In this document: positions 56,724 through 64,000 of the stretch, piece after piece
Position numbering within the stretch: the first letter of the stretch is position 1
How the letters are laid out: the number at the start of each line of letters is the position of its first letter
From: Haliclona indistincta
Lineage: Eukaryota; Porifera; Demospongiae; Haplosclerida; Chalinidae
DNA length: 64,000 bases
Assembly (NCBI GenBank): GCA_964017065.1
Contig: OZ024786.1
Location: forward strand, 8,809,047-8,873,046
Direction: 5' to 3'
Program-made: the position numbers and the translations under genes
The notes under the pieces: generated by a model
Told to the model about the DNA's origin: nothing
Database searches by the model: none
The model's input: only the letters and a program-made list of their open reading frames with translations

Positions 56724-57572
56724 CTATACATGAGATAAATGTAGTACAGAGGTATCACATTATTATAGCATGTGAGACATTGCTTTGAGTTTGACAAACA
56801 TGAATCGTATGTGAACTCTGTGATGCAGTGATCGAGTTTCGTACTGTGTAGCTGGTGAGCTGTAAGTTAGTGCATATAGTGCAACGAATATTCCTGTCTC
56901 AAGACAATAAGGATGGAGAATCAGTCTATAGTAAGGTACATGTAAGCATATCAAGAAGCCAATTGAACACCATTACTATTATTATAGACATATTGATGTT
57001 ACAAACTGTTTTTTGTAACCTTAAAACACACTACAGCTTTGACCCCTTGTCAGGCAGACCACACTGGCGACACAGACTACGCACTACTTCAACCTGCATA
57101 GAATTGTTCCATTAGCTACAAACAATCATACTACTAGATGCATAACATTGTGTGCTATGTTAGGCCAATTGCAGTAGTAGCAATTTTACATGCATTAATG
57201 ATTAACCGATACATTTATAAATATAGGACACTACTGGTGTTTGATATTATCTTTATTGTAAGCGTTGTACATCAAACTAGAAATACTGGCAGCACGTACA
57301 TACCTGGATGATGATGATAGTATCAACAGGAAAAAATTAGGTCCAAGTACATGTATAATAATTTTAAAATACTTCAGGTAATAATTGCCTGTTTTGGTAG
57401 CAGAATGATCCTATCTCACTGCATACCGGCTGCATGTTGGGAAACTATTCCAAGTTTTTTTCAGAAAGAGCTTGTCGACAAACCAACACTCCTCTCAACT
57501 GAATAGAACTCATCATGCATACGTACACATCATTCAGTATTACATTGCTGAATTATACAATTCTTATTCATT

Positions 57573-57650
57573 CTGACACACACTGCACTGATGAGATCCA
57601 TGCAAGAAGATCGAAATGAACAATGTGTTGTTGTTCATCTGCAGTTTCAG
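57573..57650 (+). ncRNA. Hammerhead ribozyme 2 (type I)
   Basis: Stem I CTGCA (57583-57587) with TGCAG (57640-57644) and outer CTGA/TCAG; core CTGATGA (57588-57594); stem II GATC/GATC (57595-57598, 57609-57612) with a 10-nt loop; GAAA (57613-57616); stem III TGAACA (57617-57622) with TGTTCA (57632-57637), 9-nt loop; U57638, C57639 cleavage site. The cores and stems I and II equal ribozyme 1, but stem III and the loops differ with pairing kept. This covariation supports selection for the fold. It is 1142 nt downstream of the ribozyme 1 cleavage site. Confidence 0.87.
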
Positions 57651-58130
57651 TCATTTATTTTATGCTATTTTGTTCTTCGAGAAGGAACATCAAGTTTGTA
57701 GTTTTTGAGTATAGCTACTCAGCAACCGAGTTACTACACAATTTACTCCATAAGAGCAAAATCTCTGCACTATGTAGAGATAGAAAGAGCATCATAGACA
57801 TAAGTGTGCTTAGAGTGAACTTGTGTAGTAATCTATCGAAAATGCTTTGATGGCAATAAAATTAATAAAGAAATTTACAGCGGTTTTGTAGTGATTGTGG
57901 ACCTAAGTTGAATTGTAATAATAGAACATACTATACTTCCCCATAAGAATGAAGTATACTATGTAAGTTCTATACTGCATTGTTGCACTAGTACAATTGG
58001 TTTAGCAGTAAGTATTCTCACTACACTGTTACTATACTATTATAGTGTACTATAACAGAGCCCTGGACTTGGTGTGTGTACAAGTAATAGTTAATGTATG
58101 GCTCCGCGTGTAACATTGGATTTGTGGATT
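57651..58130. other. Spacer after ribozyme 2
   Basis: AT-rich, with one short open frame (57623-57850) that begins inside the ribozyme and shows no family features. No gene is supported. Confidence 0.4.
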
Positions 58131-58138
58131 CATGGTTG

Positions 58139-58290
58139 CCGCCAGACCCGCCCATGAGTGGTACAATACAGTTGTACCACTCTGAGCTCCCAGTGCATAC
58201 ATTTGCATTGGGAATTTGCCGTGTAACAATTCGTTTGTTACACTCTTCGGCACTGGTTTTAATGGAACATCCGATTTGTTCCACTGGCGG
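58139..58290 (+). ncRNA. Possible cloverleaf-like structured RNA
   Basis: A 7-bp closing stem CCGCCAG (58139-58145) with CTGGCGG (58284-58290) encloses four hairpins in series: GTGGTACAA/TTGTACCAC (58158-58166, 58172-58180), CCCAGTGCA/TGCATTGGG (58189-58197, 58204-58212, one G-U), GTGTAACAA/TTGTTACAC (58221-58229, 58235-58243) and TGGAACA/TGTTCCA (58263-58269, 58277-58283). I know no family with this shape. It is not a tRNA. It lies between ribozymes on the same palindrome, so it could be part of the same replicating RNA. The pairing is seen directly; the function is inference. Confidence 0.45.
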
Positions 58291-58642
58291 TGTCTTTGAA
58301 GAAAGGGTGGAGTATATAACAAATATTAATTATTTGCTGCATGTGTTATGTATGACATCTCTGTGTGTGTAGTTGTAACTTGTGTATCGCCACGTGTAAT
58401 GATTGTGTGTGAAACAATGTTGAAGAAGTGTTTTGAACCGAAACTCAATAACATTTGTACTTTGCAAGCCATTCTCTCTCACCAAACACATGCTACTATC
58501 AATTTTACTGGATTGGTACATGTACCGAGGTAGTGACCAGTACTAATGATAGTTTAGTGCTGTTTTAAGCATTCATGTATTCTGTTACTAGTAATGCAGT
58601 ATGTAACACTACTATCTAGACTGCTGTGATTAATTTTGCACT

Positions 58643-58815
58643 GCAGCAGTGCAGCAGCTAGTACAACAGCAGCAGTGCAGCAGCTAGTACAACAGCAGTG
58701 CAGCAGCTAGTACAACAGCAGTGCAGCAGCTAGTACAACAGCAGCAGTGCAGCAGCTAGTACAACAGCAGTGCAGCAGCTAGTGCAACAGCAGTGCAGCA
58801 GTGCAACAGCAGCTA
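58643..58815 (+). repeat. Minisatellite GTGCAGCAGCTAGTACAACAGCA
   Basis: About seven tandem units of 22-25 bp, varying mainly by an extra GCA. It lies in the palindrome's central spacer. Confidence 0.95.
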
Positions 58816-58829
58816 GCATTGTCTGGGGA

Positions 58830-60517
58830 CGCCAACAATGTTCATTTCTTGACAATATTATTAGGATTTTTATCCAGACATGCAGAGCTATCGTTAATCC
58901 AGTATTTCAAGCCTTTATCGTCGTCATGAACTAGCAAAGAAAACAGAAGAAATTATGGTGACAGAGTCAGACAAGTCGAAAATGGATCTTTTACCCCTCT
59001 TGTTTTCTCCACTACTGGTGGCATGGGAAGAGAGGCAACACAATTTTATCAACATTCAGCAGATCAAATAATTATTATTGCCGATCGGCAATGATATGTA
59101 GGGATGACCTCGAACTAATATATTATATAGAATTCTCACAACAGTATACTCTGGCTTAGTTAAGATGCTCGTTATCCTTCTCTTTCATCCTACATTCAGC
59201 CTAAACTTGTATTCGTGGCAGCCGTGCAACACGTCATTATCTCTGACAGACCACTTGTACTTGTAGAATGCTCCCTTTCCCAGGCTGGCTAATTTACTAT
59301 TCATTCCATTTTAGTTATTCGTTTCTAGCTATTATTTCACCCTTATTATAAGTATTCACTAACCATTGCTCTCTTGTATTGTGTATGATAAAAAAAATTG
59401 TGTGGTGGCTTGAGTGCAGTTCTTTGCCCTTGTTATTGTTCACAAAACAGAATTAAACAAGGATAATAATTATTTCTTTAATATAATGAAAAGTTAAGCT
59501 GTAAACATTACACATAATTGATTTATTGTTAATGCTATATCATTCCCAAAGAGCACTTAGCACTAGCTTAATAGATAGATATGACCGAATGCAACTAAAG
59601 GCAGGCGATAGGAACAAAACCTGTGGTAAAGGATGGAGGCATGAGTGATCATACAAGTCCAGATGAACCAGGCTGTATTGATGGAAACATTTATTTCTGA
59701 TCTGGGACTTGAGTCATAGCCTAATCACACAGACCACAGGAACATACGGGCCTTCTCCTGGCAGTGATAATAATTATGGATGCTAATTTCAGTCTGGTTC
59801 GGTCTGATTGGTAGTGCAAAACACCACTGAACTACCCACCATACCAGTGCAGCACTGTAGTAGTACGTAGTGATAGTATGTTTAGTGAGAGATAGTTAGT
59901 GATAGTTATGTGTTCTCCTTGATTAGTGCTCTTATCAGTCACCAAAACACTGTGACAACTACTAATAATCATAATGATTTGCATCCTGCATCTTATGATG
60001 CATTAACTTTTAGTAATAATTAAGCGTTGAGTTTTATGGTAAAACTATCTGAACCATGCTGAAATACGTAGTTGTGAGCATGTAACATATTATGTTCAGT
60101 GCTGTTTTAGTCTCAGATGTAGCTAGGTCTTGTATTGTTAAAAATTGTATTGTTGATAAGACAAGGGAAAAAGCTATGCATGCACATACGTAAGTTTGAT
60201 CGCCTGGATAAACTATTTCGCCATGAGGTAGGTGCATCTGTTGGGTCTACAGTGATCACTCTCTTGATTGCATTTAACTGGTGAAACTTAGCTGCCTACT
60301 GGGAACGCTGGCATCTCCTGAAGTTAGACAAAATGATCAAAGCGTGTGACAGGTAGCATGGAATCTACAACGGCGATTTGATGGAGTTCTGATAGACAAG
60401 CAGCTAAAAATATCCTCTGCAAATGTACAACATCCCAGCAACTACTCTACACAGGCACGTACAATAATTATGGAGAAATATAGGACAGAAACAAAAGCAA
60501 CAAAATAATTATGAATT
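58830..60517. other. Central spacer of the palindrome
   Basis: AT-rich sequence with stops in all frames. No gene, transposase domain or strong repeat was recognised. Confidence 0.5.
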
Positions 60518-61189
60518 TAATAATAATGGTGTTCAATTGGCTTCTTGATATGCTTACCTTACCATAGACTGATTCTCCAACCTTATTGTCTTGAGACAGG
60601 AATATTCGTTGCACTATGCACTAACTTACAGCTCACCAGCTACACAGTACGAAACTCACTGCATCACAGAGTTCACATACGATTCATGTTTGTCAAACTC
60701 AAAGCAATGTCTCACATGCTATAATAATGTGATACCTCTGTACTACATTTATCTCATGTACATGTATAGTACTAGCCTCGCCTCCAGCCCACTCCCACTG
60801 CTGAGGAGATGAACGAGGAAGGAGGGTGTGGCCTGGGGACGAGGCTAGTATACATGTGAAATACATTATTAATAGAACATAGCTGAAACAATGTTATGAT
60901 CAGATATACATTTGAACACATTAATTTTTGCTGAACAAAATAAAAATTGACAAGAGAGAACAGAAACATAGAATCTGAAACTGCAGACAGTCGACAATTG
61001 ACAAGAGTTATCAGACTGTTTCGATCTATCGGATCTCATCAGTGCAGTCAATCAGACATAGTTTGAGAGATGAAGTGTGTGAGAGAGAGTATGAGTACAT
61101 ATTATGTAAGTGATTCGGCTATTGGTACGTGAAGCCACCCTGCAACACACAATATGCTATAACAACTGGTTATTGAGGAGACAGAGAGC

Positions 61190-61223
<34 letters not shown>

Positions 61224-61375
61224 GAGAGAGAGAGAAGAGGAAGAGACTGGGATAAGACAGTCATGCTATTGACGACACACATATTGACCTACGTACACAA
61301 CAAAATGCTTAACCCTCTAATGCCTACACATCGACAAGGCATCTATTCACATTGTATCAACCTTGCTCTATATAG
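60518..61375 (-). repeat. Right arm of the 6-kb palindrome
   Basis: Reverse complement of the left arm, ending with CCTTGCTCTATATAG. The transposon that follows starts here, so the arm may continue beyond it outside the window. Confidence 0.85.
60974..61056 (-). ncRNA. Hammerhead ribozyme 3 (type I, minus strand)
   Basis: Inverted copy of ribozyme 1. On the minus strand: stem I CTGCA/TGCAG, CTGATGA (61036-61042), GATC/CGATA/GATC (61023-61035), GAAA (61019-61022), stem III CAGTC/GACTG (61014-61018, 60988-60992), U and C at 60987 and 60986. Every core base is intact. The stem III loop differs from ribozyme 1 by a few bases. Confidence 0.87.
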
Positions 61376-61486
61376 ACCTTTTGCGATGGGCGGGGCGCGC
61401 ACGTATGTCGTCATGGTAAATGTTGTAGTAGCCATTTTGAGTGTCAAAAGGGCGCCAAAATTATTAACTGTGATCGACTGAGCGAC

Positions 61487-63307
61487 ATGGCTGCAGTGGC
61501 TGAATCTCGCTTCTCCTATTACTACAAGACATTGAACACAAAGGACCAAGATAGGTACAGAGAGAAGCTAGCAATGTTGGGCGGAATGGCAGATCCGTAC
61601 GTAACGATAGCGGACGGCGGCCGCTCGGCTAACTACAGTCGTATCGAGTGGCAAGACTGGCCTGATGTGCATTATCCCGACATCTACAACTACTTTATAT
61701 CATCTTTAAGTCCCTGTACTCATGAAGAGCTCAAGGCCTACAAAAGTATGGAGGGATACAAGTATATGATTGATGGCTGGGTCAATGATATCGTAGTTTT
61801 TGACGTACCGTGCTGTTCCAAGGCTGCTTACCTCGTCACTGGCAAAGTCAAGCACTCACAGAAGTTGAGCTGTTCTCCTCTCAAGCCATGGGTAGTGGTG
61901 CAGAAAGAAGGCGTAGTGATATGTGCACACTGTGATTGTGTGGCTGGTTTAGGCGAGTCGTGTTCTCATGTCGCAGCTCTTCTTTTTGTTCTTGAAGGAA
62001 ATAGTCAGCTCAGAAAGGATATGTCTTGCACATCCATGCCCTGTTACTGGCTACCACCTGCTTTCAAAGCTGTACCCTTCGCACGCATTCATGAAATTGA
62101 TTTTACTTCTCCAAGCATCAAGCACAAGAAGCTGTTAGACGGTGAGCAAACAGCTTGTTCTTCAAGTAGCTCTTCAGCCTCTAAGACCCTTAAGCCTACT
62201 GCAGATCAGCTTGACTCCTTATATAAGACACTGTCTAGTTGTAAGACAAAACCCGTTCTCCTCTCTATAACACCAGACTATTCAGATGCCTATGTACCTC
62301 TAGAAGCCCAAGGTGTTCTACCTTTACCACTAAGAGCCCTGTACAATAAGGACTATCTGCTGCTGTCCTACACAGATTTGTTAGAAAAATGTGAAGGTGT
62401 CAGTCTAACGATAACAGTAGAGCAAGCACGTTTGCTTGAAGAAAAGACAAGACAGCAAGCTAGGTCTACGATTTGGTTTGAACAAAGAGCAGGAAGAGTC
62501 ACGGCGTCAAAGTTCAAGGCCGCCTGTCATACTGACAGTACTCAGCCTTCAGCTTCTTTGATCAAATCAATTTGTTATCCAGAAAGCAACAGCTTCAAAT
62601 CAAATTCCACTGATTGGGGTTGTGCACATGAGAAAACAGCTCTTGAAGCTTACTGCAGTGAAAACAAAACCAATCACACGCAATTTACGGTCTCTAGTTG
62701 TGGATTGATCATCAACCCCTCCCATCCCCACATGGGTGCAACACCTGATGGGATTGTGACTTGTGAATGCTGTGGCCGTGGTGTGCTAGAAATCAAATGT
62801 CCCTTTTCGTGCAAAGACAAATCGTTTGTCGAAGCAACTACCAATTCCAGGTTCTTTCTTACTGAGGATGATGGGGTTTTTACACTCAAACGAAACCACG
62901 CTTACTACTACCAAATTCAGCTACAAATGAAACTTTGTGAAACTACGTTTGGTGACTTTATCGTGTGGCGTGATGGTGAGCTCATTGTAGAGAGAATTTA
63001 TATCGACAACTCTTTTCTTGTTCAAGCTTTGGAAAAGGCTACTACTTTCTTTAAGCTTGGAATTCTTCCAGAAATTCTAGGGAAATGGTACACTAGATTG
63101 CCCGAATATCAACATGAGACTCAGGCATGTACTGTGGATGACGTGTGGTGCTACTGCCAATCAGAGGCGGAAGGAACAATGATCGCCTGTGACAATGAAC
63201 ACTGCTCTATCATATGGTTTCATATGTCATGTCTTCATCTCAAGACTACACCTAGAGGTAAATGGTATTGTCCAGATTGTAGAAAGAGACCATCAAACAG
63301 AAATTAG
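61487..63307 (+). CDS. YqaJ-type nuclease with SWIM zinc finger and PHD finger
   Basis: A 606-aa intronless protein. A SWIM zinc finger (CDC then GESCSHVAALLF) lies near residues 148-165. The YqaJ-like exonuclease/recombinase domain covers about residues 325-500: WFEQRAGRVTASKF, the WGCAHEKTALEAY helix, MGATPDGI with the catalytic Asp, LEIKCPFS as the E-x-K, and a YYYQIQLQMK helix. A PHD finger is at 550-600 (WCYCQ, CDNEHCSIIWFHMSC, WYCPDC). YqaJ domains act in phage recombination as lambda-exonuclease-like enzymes. In animals such proteins are usually carried by DNA transposons. The Met at 61487 was chosen because the frame before it is closed and it follows the putative element end. The key catalytic residues look intact. 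Confidence 0.85.
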   Translation: MAAVAESRFSYYYKTLNTKDQDRYREKLAMLGGMADPYVTIADGGRSANYSRIEWQDWPDVHYPDIYNYFISSLSPCTHEELKAYKSMEGYKYMIDGWVNDIVVFDVPCCSKAAYLVTGKVKHSQKLSCSPLKPWVVVQKEGVVICAHCDCVAGLGESCSHVAALLFVLEGNSQLRKDMSCTSMPCYWLPPAFKAVPFARIHEIDFTSPSIKHKKLLDGEQTACSSSSSSASKTLKPTADQLDSLYKTLSSCKTKPVLLSITPDYSDAYVPLEAQGVLPLPLRALYNKDYLLLSYTDLLEKCEGVSLTITVEQARLLEEKTRQQARSTIWFEQRAGRVTASKFKAACHTDSTQPSASLIKSICYPESNSFKSNSTDWGCAHEKTALEAYCSENKTNHTQFTVSSCGLIINPSHPHMGATPDGIVTCECCGRGVLEIKCPFSCKDKSFVEATTNSRFFLTEDDGVFTLKRNHAYYYQIQLQMKLCETTFGDFIVWRDGELIVERIYIDNSFLVQALEKATTFFKLGILPEILGKWYTRLPEYQHETQACTVDDVWCYCQSEAEGTMIACDNEHCSIIWFHMSCLHLKTTPRGKWYCPDCRKRPSNRN

Positions 63308-63389
63308 ACACTATTATTTTGTTTATCTTATCACAGCCCTCTTGTAAACTTATTCACTTATCATAATCTGTCTATCTTCACGATCATTT

Positions 63390-63998
63390 TTAATTAAATG
63401 GTACAACAGATTCACAACAATTACACAAAGCAGAACACACGGTAACAATCTTGTCTATCATACTATAATCTGTACCGGAATTACACATGATTAAACTTAT
63501 TGGGAGGGTACACTTTAAGATCCTATACTTCAGTTTTAGTAGGCCGATAACACGTTCTACATGTATGCGCACACGTGCTAGTTCACGAGTGGTGTCTACT
63601 TCACATTGACTGAGCTGGGGCTTTCCTTTAGTAAATGCTGGTAACTTGACCTCAGCACAGAACAACCCAGCCGCCTCATGAATGTTAAAGCCCCTGTCAG
63701 CAAGTATTAAATCTCCATTCATTAAGTTCTCCAAAATGCCGCAGTTCTCAGTCAAATGCACATCAGAGACTCGCCCACCCCATGCCTTGGACACAAAAGA
63801 AATGCTTCCTTGAGGTGTTATTCCGATCAAGAATTTGCATGTATTATGTTGTTTGTAGTTTGACCATGTCTGTGCCCGTGCCATGAGTGCTGCTGGCCTC
63901 TCCATGAAAACCTCAAAACAATCGATTATTGTTACACACTTCCTAAACTTTTTTCTAAATGCCATGGGCATGGTCTTGTACAGCTCCTCTCGTTCGGG
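63390..63998 (-). CDS. DDE_4-type transposase, N-terminus off window
   Basis: The open frame runs to the window edge: PEREELYKT precedes the first Met at 63971, so it is partial. The three catalytic acids are visible: Asp in [10 protein letters not shown], Asp in LILADRGF, and Glu in [12 protein letters not shown]. The spacing and the [19 protein letters not shown] strand match the DDE_Tnp_4 family (HARBI1-like and THAP-linked transposases). The N-terminal DNA-binding part would lie beyond 64000. It is convergent with the YqaJ gene. No frameshift was seen, so the element may be recent. Confidence 0.8.
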   Translation of the reverse strand, partial: PEREELYKTMPMAFRKKFRKCVTIIDCFEVFMERPAALMARAQTWSNYKQHNTCKFLIGITPQGSISFVSKAWGGRVSDVHLTENCGILENLMNGDLILADRGFNIHEAAGLFCAEVKLPAFTKGKPQLSQCEVDTTRELARVRIHVERVIGLLKLKYRILKCTLPISLIMCNSGTDYSMIDKIVTVCSALCNCCESVVPFN

Positions 63999-64000
63999 CC

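Larger units (their letters stand above)
55398..56980 (+). repeat. Left arm of a 6-kb imperfect palindrome
   Basis: Runs from CTATATAGAGCAAGG to CCAATTGAACACCATTA and matches the reverse complement of 60518-61375 closely, apart from about 725 bp (55642-56366) missing from the right arm. It contains hammerhead ribozyme 1 and the short TAGTCTCGTCCCCAGG foldback. Confidence 0.85.
61375..64000. mobile_element. Two-gene DNA transposon (DDE_4 transposase + YqaJ protein), right end off window
   Basis: The palindrome arm stops at TATAG, and new sequence begins with ACCTTTTGCGATGGGCGGGG, which looks like a transposon end. Two convergent genes follow: a YqaJ/SWIM/PHD protein on + and a DDE_4-type transposase on -, with only 80 bp between their stops. 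I recall ISL2EU-type elements pairing a transposase with a YqaJ nuclease; assignment to that group is from memory. The other end lies outside the window. Confidence 0.65.

Noticed and set aside
58021..58322. Minus-strand open frames across the cloverleaf
   Set aside because: No family features; they arise from the hairpin-rich sequence being open in several frames.
58643..58815. Regular repeats that might suggest a CRISPR array
   Set aside because: Units are adjacent with no unique spacers, and the DNA is eukaryotic, so it is a minisatellite.

Overview
The window is animal nuclear DNA and looks like a demosponge, most probably Amphimedon queenslandica. The reasons are many short GT-AG introns (often 45-60 bp) next to repeat-swollen ones, a MASK/ANKHD1-type gene, a tandem family of Death-domain adaptors, and many small inverted-repeat transposons. 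The species is inferred from style and recall, not from a search.

Layout. (1) 15-8927: 3' part of an ANKHD1/MASK-like gene (ankyrin repeats, KH domain, long Pro/Ser-rich tail, C-terminal SAM domain). (2) 9512-15475: gene A, intact over ten exons, encoding Death domain - family-specific domain - degenerate SH2 - canonical SH2 (677 aa). (3) 17845-25446: paralogue B, cut by a 7-bp deletion. (4) 25806-32360: nested transposons, including a Merlin/ISXO2-type transposase remnant and a Cys/His-rich ORF. (5) 32544-35664: paralogue C, with a damaged Death exon. (6) 36134-38605: a foldback element, an orphan SRCR exon and a broken fragment of the ANKHD1 gene. (7) 38783-47693: second ANKHD1 copy, very similar to the first but lacking its upstream ankyrin exons. 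(8) 48177-53405: paralogue D, intact (679 aa). Blocks of about 590-16640 and 38700-54755 are therefore two copies of one roughly 16-kb segment. (9) 55398-61375: a 6-kb imperfect palindrome with three hammerhead ribozymes, two on + and one on -, and a possible cloverleaf RNA fold. (10) 61375-end: a two-gene DNA transposon with a YqaJ/SWIM/PHD protein and a convergent DDE_4-type transposase.

Main result. The four Death-SH2-SH2 paralogues are nearly identical in most exons and introns. Where they differ in the ligand-specificity half of each SH2 domain, almost every codon change is an amino-acid replacement: 13 to 1 for A/B and 15 to 1 for B/C in the last exon, 12 to 1 for A/B in the N-SH2 exon. 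Together with swapping of Death exons between copies, this looks like a diversifying receptor-proximal or immune-type adaptor family. The second main result is the set of complete hammerhead ribozymes in the 6-kb palindrome.
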